A DNA stretch of 64,000 nt, taken from Orthonyx spaldingii (Eukaryota > Chordata > Aves > Passeriformes > Orthonychidae). Below are positions 48,853 through 62,400 of the stretch, piece after piece. Position 1 is the stretch's first letter; each line of letters opens with the position of its first letter. The stretch spans positions 423,966 to 487,965 of the forward strand of contig VZTJ01000638.1 of assembly GCA_013397795.1 (NCBI GenBank), given 5' to 3'. The notes beneath the pieces are model-generated. The model saw nothing but the letters and a program-made list of their open reading frames with translations. It was not told the DNA's origin and ran no database searches. The position numbers and the translations under genes were made by a program.

Positions 48853-50440
48853 CTGTGTGTACAAACATGTGCTTGACGTAGTTCTGTTTGGCGGTGAAAG
48901 TCTTGTTACAGAGAGTGCACTCGTAAGGCTTTTTTTCACCTTGCCCACCTGCTGTGCTGTGGCCCGCAGATGGGGCCAAGGGCTGTGGGGCTGGAAGCTG
49001 GGCCGTAAAGGTTGACAGGGCAGGCTGGGACACTGTCACAAACTGTGTCTGTTGGCCAGCTAAAGGCTGGGGCAGGCTGAAGAGAAAAGGCTTAGGGCCA
49101 CTGCCAGCAGACTGCGTGGTGAAAAGGGCAGGCAGGTAGGTGTTGCCAGCTGTGCCAATGACCTGAGTGTTGCTGGTCAGAGTCAGTGGCATCCTCAGAT
49201 TGCTGGTGAGGGTTTCTGTCTGGCGTAAGTAGATCTGTGTGGTTGGCAATGGTTGGGCAACAGATGTGTTGACAGAAGGCTGCAAAGCCCCCTTTTCGGT
49301 GCTGTTATTGACTGTGAGCACTTTGCTGTCCATTTCAACGTCATTGCTTCTCTCTGGTGAGGAAGAGTTGGCATCTACATGTTGCTGCTGCTGCTGCGGC
49401 TGAGTGCCATCAGCAGGGACGTCATTTTGATCTGCTTGAGAAGGTTCTTGCTGCCCATCGCGGCCCAGACCAGCCATAAACTGCTGCTCCATGGAATCAG
49501 GCTCAGTGCCAATGGAGGAACTGACACCCGAGTCAAAACTCTCCCCTTTGGGCTCACTCTCAGTGCCTTCTGCTTGGTCAGTGTCCTCAGTGCATTCCTC
49601 AGACTCATTGCGCTCAAGGATCTGCACCCTCTGTTGGCCATAGTAGTCATAGTCATCCTCCATCTCCTGTTTAATATGGATGTTGCCCATCAGGGTTTGA
49701 ATTCGGACAGGGCGGGGTTGCTTCCGGCAGTGTGTGGTCTCTGGAGTGGTGGAGAGGTACCGCTCCATCTGCTGCGACCGTTCATGGATCCGGGTAATCC
49801 AGCTGGGGTCTTCTATGTGATGGTCTCTGGGGAGTCCCAGGGCTGTCTCATGGTGGCTGACCACAGCTCCACTGTAAAAGGAGCGCTCCCCACTGCCATT
49901 TTGCATGGAACAGGCATAGAGGGCTGAATAGATCCTGTCCACACTGTGCTGTGAATGGCTCTGCAGGTAGCCAGACTCTGTGTCGGTGCTCTGCCCCGAG
50001 GTGCCTGACTCGGGTGTTCCCCTGGGTGTCTCTTGGCCAGAATCCTGAATCACTGGGTAGACCTCTCCCACATTTTGAGAGACAATCCTTGTGCACTCAT
50101 CAATCACAGTCTTGATCTGCAGGATGCTGGCGGCTGTGAGGATTTGGAGGGCCTCTGACTGCGAGACCCGCAGCACCCCGCTGTACATGAAGTCAATGAG
50201 CTTTTGCACAGACTGGACCGACACCACTGAGGGGATCTCGATGTCGCTGTAGCCCAGCAGCAGCTTGTCCTGGAAGAAGGGGCTGCCAGCCGCCAGCACG
50301 CAGCGGTGGGCGCGCAGCATGCTCCCGTGGATGCGGACCGTCACGTCACAGAAGTGGCCACGGTTGCGCTGCTCGTTGAGGGTCTCGAGCACAGAATTGC
50401 TGAAGTTGTGAAGGTTGATGCTATGAATGCGCTCTGTCAT
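48853..50440 (-). CDS. ZBTB20: ZBTB20, large coding exon: BTB domain, middle region and zinc finger 1 (residues 1-529 plus first base of codon 530)
   Basis: ZBTB20 is a nuclear BTB/POZ zinc-finger repressor known from mammals to act in liver (alpha-fetoprotein repression), hippocampal neuron identity and metabolism. This exon reads right to left. Residues ~20-120 form the BTB domain, which mediates dimerisation and corepressor contact; Asp32, His45 and the AAGSPFF segment (50-56) are visible. Next come a Ser/Thr/Gly-rich stretch, a SUMO-type motif IKQE at 256-259 (Lys257), an acidic segment rich in Glu/Asp, a run of five Gln encoded near 49379-49400, and a Gln/Pro/Thr-rich region. The first C2H2 finger is at 506-528 (C508, C511, H524, H528). 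I chose the ATG at 50440 because the protein then matches the short mammalian isoform as I recall it. The open frame continues upstream to 50593, but from 50461 outward this is intron. The splice donor is CAG|GTAAGA at 48853/48852. Confidence 0.96.
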
Positions 50441-50460
50441 CCCCTTGCAACTGATGTTAC
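50441..50460 (-). other. ZBTB20: Exon start upstream of the short-isoform ATG (coding in the longer isoform)
   Basis: The acceptor CTTCAG ends at 50461 on the minus strand, after a pyrimidine-rich tract. The 20 exon bases before the ATG are in frame and encode N-I-S-C-K-G after a split codon ending in GT. Known mammalian ZBTB20 has a longer isoform with DISCKG directly before the same Met and Cys before that. A split codon TGT would give that Cys here. I infer that the exon is also joined to an upstream coding exon outside the window, giving an N-terminally extended protein. Confidence 0.8.
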
Positions 50461-53400
50461 CTGAAGCAAAGCAGGTGACAAAAGAAAAAAACACAGAATG
50501 AGTCTTGTCCTCTGCAGGGCCACAGCGAGAGCACTGGCAAAGGTAACTTCCCACTGTGTAAACAAAACTGATTACACTGAAAAAATCACACACAGAGACA
50601 TTAGCAAGAACACATCATTTTTATAAGGCTACAAGTGAACCTCACTACTTATTTGGAGAAGCTCAAGTCCTGAATTTTTGAACGAAACAAATGAAGACAG
50701 GTGTAGCTCGGCCTAAATTCCAATCACACTCCTGGGCTGTGGGCTCCTTATCATTTTGTCTGGCTTTAGAAAGCTTAGAGCCAGCCAATTGTAAACACTG
50801 AGCACATGGATTAAAGCTGGATTTTAAGCTTTGGATTGGACCTATGCCGGAAGAGATCAGAATCTTACTTTAATGACCCAAAGTTGTTAATGCAAAGAGA
50901 ATATATGAAAACATGATTTCAATCTAGATTGGTATTTTAATGAATTTAGATCCTATGTTTCACAGTACAGTTACTTGTATCAAAAAACCTGGCAGTCACT
51001 TTGTAAAATCCAAGTCTGGTTCAAGATTTAGGCTGTAAATGTTCCTAAAATCCCACGCACAGTTTTGTCTGCGTTGTGGTTTAGAACATTTGCTACCCAA
51101 TAGTGACAAACAGTCCTCTGAAAGAACCCAAAGCAAAAAGTTAACATGAGCTGTCCCATTCATTTTTAGTATATCCCAAGTTCTGACTTGCACCAGAATG
51201 CCATCATATAAAAACAAATGTTCTCCTGCTGTTATTTACTTGACAGAAACTGGAAAATTACAGACATTTACTTCAAAGAAGATTTTGTCTTAGTTTGGCT
51301 GAATAATCTAAATAGAGAACAGTTTAGAAAAGCATCTAACCAATTTGGATACACAGCCAACATAATCTTCAAAATTAACTTTCACAAGAGACTGAAAAGA
51401 AATTTCATAATCTCTCAATTCACTGTTCCCTGTCTTCGTCTTGCTTGCCTTGGTTTTAATATTTTCCCATTTCCTTTCCTGTTCTTTACCAAATTTTCAT
51501 CTATTTAGATTTTGACAGGCAGAAACTATGGTTTAATCTTTTAATTATGAAGAATCAACTGCCTCTTGGATGGCAAACAAATAAAACACTATTAATAATT
51601 TTTTTCTTTTAGCAGTTGTAGTACATGCATCACCTTGGTTTCTAGAAAATTAGACAAAGTAATGCTAAATCATCACTAGTATTACAGGCATTTTGTCTTG
51701 AATATTCCCACCAAAGATATAACCACTCTTGCCACAATGACTTGTTAATGTGTGAACATCCAAAGGTAAAAGTTTGTATGTGTGAGTAAATTAAACGAGC
51801 TTATTGTCACTGTCAAACAAATATACAGAGCAAATAAATAACATTGAAAGCAGCTGAAAGGCATACACGTGCCTTTTAGCCCAACAATGTCTCTCTGCTC
51901 CACCCTAAGGAGTGCTTTACACATCTCATCCACAGGCAGTAGAACACTACTCACTGCAATTTGCAGGCAAATGTGGCATCCTCCCTGCTCTGCCTTTTTC
52001 TTCCCATTTATTCACTACCAACACCTCAAGCACCCTCTGTTCTGGTGGTCCAAAGAGAAACCATCTTGGACACAGGTGTTTATTTTAATTCTCTGAAGTA
52101 GCTGATGATTAAAGGGAAGCACAAAGGTCAGGAACTGGTAATCACCATGAGGCCAAGTTGTCTGAAGAAATCTCACGTTAACAGAGGTAAACCAACCTGT
52201 ACCAGAAGGTTACTAGTTTCCATGTGTGATTAGCACACTGAGGGGATGCCCACACAGCAGAAACAAGGAGGAAATCACTAATACCATGATGGAAGTTGTG
52301 AAATACATCTGTCTTGTTCATAAGCTTAGGCATGAAACCTGTTTCTTTTTCTGATGGACTGACCATAGGACTAGAAAAACATCTTAGAAACTGGGAGACT
52401 TTCCTTCAGGGGCACTGCAACTACAAAATAAAGTACAGAAGAGATGTATTTCCTCTCCTTCCTGACAGAGTAATTCTCCAGAGGCCTCCAGGGCAATTCC
52501 AGATGCTTCCCTGCCCAACATGTCAGATCATACAAGAATTCAAAATGTATTTACACAGTAAGTCAGAGTCCTTGGCAAAAGCTTTGTACTGGTGGGGCAA
52601 CAGAAGGGTGGAAAGTTACTGATAAATAGGTGACACCTCTTTTCAAGACCTACTGTAGGTCATAGCAAGTGACTGTACAGCTACCCATTTATCTTCATCT
52701 ATCTTTGAGTAGTATCAGTGACTACCTGGTTTGCCCCTAGGACTCATTTTCACAGAAACAGCTCTTTATGTTCAGCTTTGTCAAATGAGGTATTTGATAA
52801 TAAAAGAAGTATCAGTAGTCTAACCCAGTAACCCAAAAATTCTACCTTGAACATGCACAATGTGGAATATTCTACACATACCAGAGATGCTACAGGCAGG
52901 TCTCTTGATTGGAGAAAAGAAACTTACTTTGCTACTATGCACCTTGGCAGATAAAATTAATTTTGTGAGTAGAACTCTGGAAAATGCATCCTTAGGACAA
53001 CTCCTTTCCAGAAAGGTGTGATATGCATCGTGGGACTGGACGACTTCCTGGGAAAGTGAATTCTGCCACTTACCCACAAATCATGTACAGAAAGGAGGAA
53101 GGGCAAGGTTCATCTCCAAGTTTCAACAGCCCTTGTCAGGTCCTGACTGTGAGAATCAAGAATTGTGCAGCCACAGTGTATTTGGTTCTTAGCTAACTTG
53201 ATGAAAACAGGAAGTCGAGGTTGATCCAGGCTACAAAAAAGAGGTTTGTGTGCATTTCTAAGAGTGATGTGAATACCTCTCCTAGAGCAACTGATCTAGG
53301 ATGCACCTTGTGGTGTAGGAGCTGGTCTGAAAGCCAACTGAGCGACTTTATAAATGGCATTATTTTTTGTTGCTATTAGAGTTTGCCCTTAAAAAATCCT

Positions 53401-56400
53401 CTCGTTGGAACACCTACCACTTCGTCTGAGAAGCAACTGAAATTTACTCCTTGAGGATAAAAGAAGGGAGATTGGAAGAGACACACAATAAATGGTAAAA
53501 AAAAGCTAATACAGATTTTGAGGATGATTTTTCTAGGCCGCCTTCCTTGACATTCAACTCTGTAAACCATATCTATCCAAATTATTTGGTCTAGGCAACC
53601 ATGTAATTTGCATACGTGTCAGAAACACCACTACACAAACGACATCAGTATAAAGAGCAGTTCTAACAAATTCCAGAGATTGGTCTGTAGCAAAAACTGC
53701 TGTCCAATGCAGTTCCTTTCCCTCTCTGCAGGAAACCAGGTCCAGATCCAAGTTTTGTGGTTGACCCCTACTTTATGCTGTTCTAAGCTGAAAGTCCAAA
53801 GGTGATGTTCCTCACAAAACATGGACTTGCCAATGCAGGTTTGAGTCTAAGTAAATGCCACATTCTGACAAAGACTCCTAGAGCCTTGGACAAGCCAAAA
53901 AGTGTGTCAGCTCCTCACAAGGCCCAGCCGCACACACACACACTCACCTACTCGTCACTGCACAGAATGCCCAGCTCAGGAAAAAGACTCCTGTCTCAGG
54001 CTCTTCTCAGGCCTGCCACTCTTTTAAAGTCGAGACAGTGGGAAACCTTCTGTGAAATTCAAGTGGTCTTTGTTAAGTACCCCCTTTTTTTTGTCCAGTA
54101 AACATGATGTAGAGATCCCAATGGACTTATTCTGAGAAACTCCTGTAAAATGGTTTTGTCCCCTTTCTGTGAAGCAAGTTCTGATTGGAGGGGTATTCAC
54201 AAACCATATAGGAAAGAATGGGTGTGAAAATGCAAAGGCCATTCTTACCCAGATGGGCAATGAATAGGCATTTGCCAGTTAAAAAAAAAAAAAAAAAAGG
54301 CAGAAAAAAAAAGAAAGGAAAAAAGCCCAGACAACTGCACAGATTATGCACATTTGAAATCCTCCAGGGATACAATTTGAAGCTGGCATGGCATAAAGGT
54401 GAAACATATTACTGTGCAACTTTGAAAAAAGCTTCATTTGCCCGTATGCAAATGCACCGATTAAACTGTCAGGCTATTCACAGAAACATGCATGGAATTC
54501 ATCCTCAACTAGTAAGAAGGAGCACAACGTGGATGGGAAAGGAAAAAACTTTTGTTGTGTAATACATGACTGAATGCTTAGATTAGTGTTTCCCTGAATC
54601 TCATCCACCCCTCCTGCTGACTTTTATGCTATGGGCATTCAAAAGAAAGTACGTTTTACCATGACAATAACAATGACAAGCTCTCCAAGTACAGTACCAA
54701 AGGCAAAGGCAATGGCAGAAGGAAACAGCAGGCAGTGGACTCCTGGAAGATGCTATAGAAAACGTGAGAGTGCAGCAGTGAGGTACATCAAGCATGGCAG
54801 TTTTCTATTTGCCAGAGTTACCACACATAGACCTAGATAAAGCTAGAAATTTATGGCTCAAAACAGCAATTTTTTTGTTTGTCAAGACCATAAAAAATGA
54901 CCACAAAACATGTGATGTAGTAGAACCAAAAAGATGTACAGGATACTGAACACTGCAGGCCATACACAAATGGCTGCGTTGCACATTTGAAAATGCATTT
55001 AGTAAGGTTTTTTTCTGTACAGCCACTAGATGTCCCTTTCTGCAAAGCCAATTGCTGAAAGTCTTAATGCTCATAACTGAAGGATATCAGAGAATTTGAT
55101 TTTCTCTAGTGTCTTTTAAAATCACAGGATCTCAAAGCTCATTGCACAGTAATGACTACCATCTCTAGAAACACAGCGGTGATGAATCCACCATAGCTAC
55201 TGTAACTCAGCAGTAGCTCAGCAGCTCAGCACAGCCTTCACCTGAAGCAAAACTGCCTAGGATGCTGGAATCCAAGCTTTTCGGAAACTTACTGTGTGCT
55301 CTTTCACAGGAATGACTAGCAGAGTGGAACCCAAAGGTTGTGTCTTGCTTTCATACTTATGGGGAATAAAGAATAGTTGTCTTATATCCTTGAGAACTAG
55401 GCTTGATGAAACAGATATAGATTCAGTTTTTGCCTCAAGTCTTCCACAGTAGAATTAAGAAAATTGTCTGGCAACCGATCTCACTGATGTCTCACTTAGA
55501 CAAGATCAACTAGATCTTGCTTGGTATTTTTGCCTAGTTTGTCTTTCTGACAACCTTCTCAAGCCGTTTAGTGAGAAGAATGTGCACACTTTGAGAGATG
55601 GTGGAAAAGTTGGAGCCGTTGTATCTTGTACAGAATATAGTCTCTTTATGTTCTTATTATCAAAATGAAAAGTGCTTCCCTAGTTGGGAGAATACCCTTG
55701 GCTCAGACAAAGATGCAGAGTTAGGCTTGGTAGGTGGTCTTCCTGCTTCTGGAGCTGTTTCTGTGTGCATCAGTAATCCAGCCACTGGGAGCTCCTGGAA
55801 GCACAATGAACCTAATAACCTGCTGCTGCTGGAAAAGAGCAGTATCATCTAATCCTTACTCTCTTCCTCTACCATGTGTGGTTTTGGAAATCTCTAATCC
55901 TTGGTCTCCACACCAACTGTTGGATGACCACAGCCTCCTGTTTATATCAAAAGGATGCATTAGGTTCTTCAGACAGTCATCTAGACTACTACTTTTCCTC
56001 ATGTGGGAATAATTTATCAACACTATCTCTTCAGAAATTTGTCTACCATATTTGCAAAAACAACATTGTGGATTTCGCCTCCCTCCCCAGACAGACTATC
56101 TACTGTCTTTCTAGCAAGAGAGATTTCTTAGTATTTAACTTTGAAACTGATTACTCAACCCCTTCCCCCAATAGAACTATTGACCATTTTCCTCTTTATA
56201 GCACTCTCTTATATACTGAAAGGTGCCTCACTTTTCTTCTTTAGACCTGTCTTTTCTAGAAAATACAAACAGAGGTCTCCAAATGATACTCATTGGTTAT
56301 AGGTATTCTCCTCCTTATCTTATTCCACCTTCTCTCTAGCTTGTCTTTCTTTCACTGAAAATGCAGCCCTAAAGTGGATAAAGTACTCTTGCTGAGGGAG

Positions 56401-59400
56401 GTGAATGAAGGAGTTGCCTATGTATCATTGTCTATGATACTCCTTAAAGATCTTACAGAATAAATAACCCCAAGCAAAGTCCTGTTATCAAAACAGATTT
56501 TCCTTAGGAAAGATACATATGAGTAAAGAATCCTTACGCTGAAATGAAAATCTCAACTCTTTAATAAACACAGCAGTTCAGTCAAAATACAGCATGTCCA
56601 TAACAACATGTGAAAGCTACTACAGCCCCACAACTTACATAGGAAGTTCCCCTTTCCTTACATTAGTGTCTTGTATTCCAACCTTAGCACTGTAACAACC
56701 ATGCTTCCTTCAGCTTCAATGATCTGATTTATCCCAATTGATAAAGTTTTATTTTCTGTTGTTATCAAGTTAGTTACTATAAAACTGCATTAACAGCAAA
56801 AATTCCTATACAGTGTTTCCATACACAACAATAGTCTTCCAACTCTCTGGGACCAATTTAGTGGAGTAACATTTCTTACGCTCAAGGAAGCAACCAGAAT
56901 TCAAACCCTGAAAACCTGGCAATGTCTGACTTCTCAGTATAGCTCAAAGATGCTGGAGAGATCAATTCAGCCACGCCTGCTCAGATTGATTCTTCTGAAT
57001 ATTTGGCCTCATTCTACACAGGGGCCTGCAAGAGGAAAAGCTTCTATGGAGTTTCAGGAACACAGAAGAACATTTGTATCCTCAGCAGGAGATCTGACCA
57101 GGAGTAGCCCTTGCTTTCTGTTGCTTTGAAGGTTTGCTGGAGTTTTCACCCAATCATCTGCTTGAACATCTTGAAAATCAGTATCTCCTTCTATAATATC
57201 TATCCAAAACAAACACCAGATGACACTACACAAATTGCCCTAACCCTACCAGATTGTTGTTAGAATCAAAATATGTAGCAGTCTACATTTAACAGGAAGT
57301 ACTGTATTTTTACCAGCACAACATCTATTAATGTGTCAGTAATACACTCTAAGGAAGAAAGAATCACTGCATTCTGAAAGCTGTCAAACTTCTCTAAATT
57401 TCATAGCTAATAACTACATTTGTTTGAAAGACAGAAATGCATGCACACACAAACACAACCTTATTCTCCAAGGAGAAAACACACCAAGGAGATGGCAAAT
57501 AAGAAAGAGTTTGCTTAAACTTTTTTCAGGAGACTTTTTCTGCAGACTAGAGAATGCTCAGCAAATATCCTGTGGATGATTTATTCAGTTAATTGCCCTG
57601 TCCTTTTTAGCATTTACCGAATGATGAGCTATCCATTTGACATAAAACTGAAGACTAAACCATAGGTGTCTGTACATAAAATGGCTTCTATACCCAGTGG
57701 ATATAAATCCCCAACGCCAAGCACAAAAGCCTCTATTTCAGCTTCCAGGCCTGGGGGGCAGAGGAGTCACCTTCCTGTGCTTTGTATGACACACCTCAGG
57801 AGGTGTCGATGGGCACTAATCCTGTTTGCTCTGAAATCCACAGGTGGCAACGGCTGTGCCTCAGTTTGCTCAACACCTAGAACAGGACAGCATCACACAC
57901 CCAATCCTGCAGGACTGCCCACCTCAAGGAATTTTAAAAGATTTTTTTACATCCTTGGATAAAGAATACTACACAAAGGTCAAGAATTAACTCCACAGGT
58001 CTCTTTAAATTTCATTCTCCAGGCTTACAAAAACCTAGTTTTCTTCTCAACCTACTCTAGTGCCTTAATTCCTCTATTTCTTTTTAGGGTCACCATCCTA
58101 CTTACAATTGTAAAACACCAGGTAAAAACTGGCTCCAATTCATAGCAATGTAGTGACCTAAGGCTTCAGTGTTACAACACGTTCAGCCATTTTTGAGTTA
58201 GAGAAGCTTACATTTTGAGTCAGGATATTTATTTTTCCCACTTTCAATCCAAGTTGTATACTTGCTATTTTAGAAATTCCAAAGATACTTTGAAGCGGGT
58301 ATAGACAAAAGCCATTTTTTCCCCCAGCCACATACTTGGGGTCCAGTCAAATATACCTCCACAATAAACAGTGGCACACATATACACACACTGATTATCT
58401 CAGCTCCTCTCTCAGACCTTGTCTGCAGACCATCTATAGCCATGCCATTCTATCTCCATAGCACGGACATGGACTGCATTCATGGGGGATACCTCTCCTG
58501 TGGGTATCTACAACACCTCCAAGCAACATATATGTCATCACAGCTGCATTAACGAGGATTTCAACAGGCTGTGGCCATATCACTACAAGGGTTTTAAGTC
58601 CCATGCCCCAGTCAGTTGTAATCTATTTATGCTAGTGAAATATAAGTTTGCCAAATAGCATTTAAATGCACTTTTTTTTTAAAGTGTAAAGGGAGAAAAC
58701 TGCTGTCTTAAAACAGAAAACCGAGAAAACGTCTCCACATGATGGCACCATTTCCTAGGAAGAGAAACAACGCTGTGCTCATCCCTTCTTCAGTAGGGAA
58801 CATTTTCGTGTTCTACATGAAATCTGTTTCAACCGTGCTGTCTTGTTCCCAGAGAGCTCATGCACGATCCTGCCAAGCCCCAGCATGGTCCAACTGTTTT
58901 AACTGGCTATAAGTTTAAGGCAGTTCGGCTCTTTAAAAATCTAAGTGCATCTATTGCTTGTTTTCTTTCCAGTGCCAGGTGCTGTTGCTCAGAGTGCATG
59001 TTTCACTGGTGGACCCATGGCAAGAGGGTCACTGAGCAGGGAAAGGGAGAAGATGGGCCAGCAATGCTGGTGTGAGCACTCCCTACTCAAAAAAAAAAAA
59101 AAACCAAAAAATAAGGGGGATGCTTCTTGAAAAAAAAAAATCTTTGGAAAATGTTGGCAAACAAAGTGATTTGTTTTGCTATTCTGTGGCCCTGATTAAA
59201 AGATTACTCTAGTCCTTAAGAATACCTCCACCTGCTTTAAAGGCTTTTGTTTAAATCCTAATAGTGTATTTCAGACTGAATCCCCACAAGGAAAGTGGAT
59301 AAGGAATGCTTTTGGTTGTCTTGCTGTGGGGGATTGTATAAGCCTATATCCTGTCTCAGAAACCTTGTTTAGGGAAGAGAAGGGGCTGGGGTTGGAGGTG

Positions 59401-62400
59401 GAAGATGAGTCTGGAGAAGGAATGAATTAGAAGGATAATAGGTACAAATATATTAAAACATGTCTCCAAAAGAGACAATTGCTATTCCATGAACTCCTTC
59501 ATGTTCACCCTGTATTGTTAGGTTTTCCCCCAGGCAGAAAGACAAGAATGAAAAGCTTATCAACCTGAGTGTGGTTAAATACAGTAAGCCTGAAAGCTTG
59601 TGGGCTTTGGTTAAAAGGAAAATATAGATTAAAACCTCTTAAGGTAATTACCTGTTTAGGAGGTTTCTATTCAAGCTAGAATCCTCTACAAGGGAGTGTT
59701 TGTAGCAGTCTGTTAGGAAAAGGGTGCAGTCAGTTATGGTTGAGTTTCACGGGAGAGCCTGTGGAAGAGCACTGCTTATTTTCTTCATGATTCCAGAGAA
59801 AAGCCTTTCAGTGTAGGAGATTTTGTTCTGGTCACAGAACTATGGTTGATGGGAGAAACAAGGGATAGATGAAAAATTGTAAATGCCAGTCCTCAGGGCT
59901 GAGAAAAGATTCTTTTATCTCTTCCAGTGCCTCTGTCTCAGCCCTGAGTAGAGGAAAGCTATCACATGAAAATGCTAGATTTTATTTGGTTATTTTTTCC
60001 ATTTGTCTTTTTTATCTACTAGTGAAAGGGTAATTGTTAACTAGTACAACTGGGTGCTTTGGTGAATATTTCAACTTAAAAATATCGTGAGACACATATT
60101 CATACTGTTTTGGACTGTGGCTTCTTTATTTTGAGTTTATGGGATGAGTGTTCAGGCCTGCTTATAATTCAGATTTAAATATCAGTGGGAAACAGCACAC
60201 ACTCATGTCTACAATACTGAAGGCCACAGGAAATGTTTCTGTTCTCGGTGAGACCTCTGCATTCTCTGGGAACAGACTTATTTCCAAAATCACCTACTTA
60301 GTTTTGATAGGAATAGAAATGTATGGCAGAACGTTTTAAACTAATAAATCAAGGCAATAAGCAAGAACACAGCATTCCTGGGTGGCTTGATATTATCAGA
60401 TGGAACTCTAGCAAAAAATGTACATTGTCAGTTCCAATGCTTCCCCCTACCCCCTGGGGAAAAGGCCCTGGAATTACATGTATACACAAGCATTCAGACA
60501 CCAACAGGTGATACTAATGCAGTGCATGAGAGTTATTTCTCAGGTCTGCCTTCAGGCACATTCTACCCTCTACTCATGCAAAAACACTAGAGATAGCAGC
60601 TGGGAGTTTTACTTTTGAATACAGGGAATATGCCCTGTTTTGAAATGTAGCACAGGATCAAAGCACAAGGTATTCTTGTTAAAATTGACATGGTTGCCCA
60701 CACAGGCATGAAACTAGGAGAAGTCCCTTTCTCTGTTTTTATTTCCTGTATCATACCCCTTTTCACACAAAAATTGCTACTTTGTGGGTTTTTCCCTCTA
60801 TCTGTGTAGCATCAATAAATTACACGTTATCACTCCTATCATCTAGTTATAAAGAGCCTTTCAAGATTTTTAATAGATGCACAATATTGCTACACTTACA
60901 TTTTCACTGGTTAAGAAGGCAAAAATAGCTGTTGAGAGATTACTCTTAATTTATACCACTTCTCTCTCGTGGGCTTTCAAGAAGAAGCATTTCACCACAT
61001 GTCACAGATTGATACAGAGTATATACTGCACATCCCAGTCGGGCAGAGATCCTTTCAGTGTTTAACACAACAAAGCTGGGATGAGTAGGGGTTCTAGGAT
61101 TTGTTTATCTTTTTTTTTCATAGGTGCAGTTAATTCCTCAAGGAGCTATTTGTGCTGACAGATTCTTGAATTCTATGTGTACTCTCTGTTTTCTAAGCAG
61201 TAGATACATAAGACTGGATCTCACGTTATTTTAGCCTTGTGAATGACTCCATGGACAATGCAAACATCCACAGGAAACATAAATGAAGAGGTGGCACAAT
61301 GGTAACCCCTCAAGAAACAACAGCATTTGGTGTCCTCAGGAATTCAGATGCACAGCCCCAGCCAGAACATGCCGCTGTGGTCTCCATGCACCGGGACGCC
61401 AGGCAAACACCCTGATGCACATGAAGTTTAGTGACATTCTGATGGCTTACAACTGACTTTCACCCATGGAGTAGATCAAACACCACCTTTCTTGTGAACA
61501 TGATTTTCCCCCACAACACCTCCTAGCACACTTTATAAACATTAGTAGGTGGTATTAAACAATCCCTTGGTTTTATGTTTCAGATTCTCTCCCACTACCA
61601 TGTAAAGGCTTCAGTTCAAAAAAAGGTTCGAATGAAAGAGCTTGCTTTGTTCAGTTGTGAACAATGCAAGAATTGTTTTGGTTGTCTCTTATTTGAATAC
61701 TGGTTTGGCCATACCTTGTTCTAAAGTTACTGAGGGGGATCACAGCACAAAGATTACATGGCTACTCTACCACAGGTAAACAAAAGACGAGAAAGTGACT
61801 GTGGAAGCTTAGAGGAAAAGAGCAAAAAGCTGCAATGCTAAACAGATCACAGTGGAGGAAAGGAGCAGGTGGTGAACAAGTATGTTTTTACACCTGTAAT
61901 TTGGAGTTGTGTAGCTGCAACAAACCAGGCCAGTACCACACCAGGCAATGTTTCTCAATGCATGGAAGGTGTCTCCCTACAGCACACAAGGGACTAACCA
62001 AGAGAGATGCAAGCACTGAGCTACGCAGCATTTCATCAACCCACAGTAGGACAAAAGGAGATGTAGATGCAGCTGCTTTAGTTTCCTTCAAGCAAGAGTC
62101 ACCTGTCAAACACTGCAGTGTTCCTCTGAAGACCATATTAGGGAAATGGCACATTTGGTTTAGTCTTCTCACCCAATTAAGACAGAAGAGATGACAGCAG
62201 TAGCATGTATGGTTAAGACATGAAATAACAATGATTGGCATGATTATGTTTGACATCCTTCAAGCAGATCGTGAAGTGACAGTTTTGGTATGTGCAACTT
62301 TGAGAAGAACAACTATTGAAAGGAAAAAAAGAAGAGGAAGTTAGTCAGAAAGAATCTGAAAGGAAAAGATAAGGAAGTAAATTCTGTAAGAACAGCAGGG

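Noticed and set aside
50441..50593. Upstream in-frame Met at 50593 as the ZBTB20 start
   Set aside because: An acceptor site with a pyrimidine tract ends at 50461, and the residues before it do not resemble any ZBTB20 isoform; it is intron read-through.
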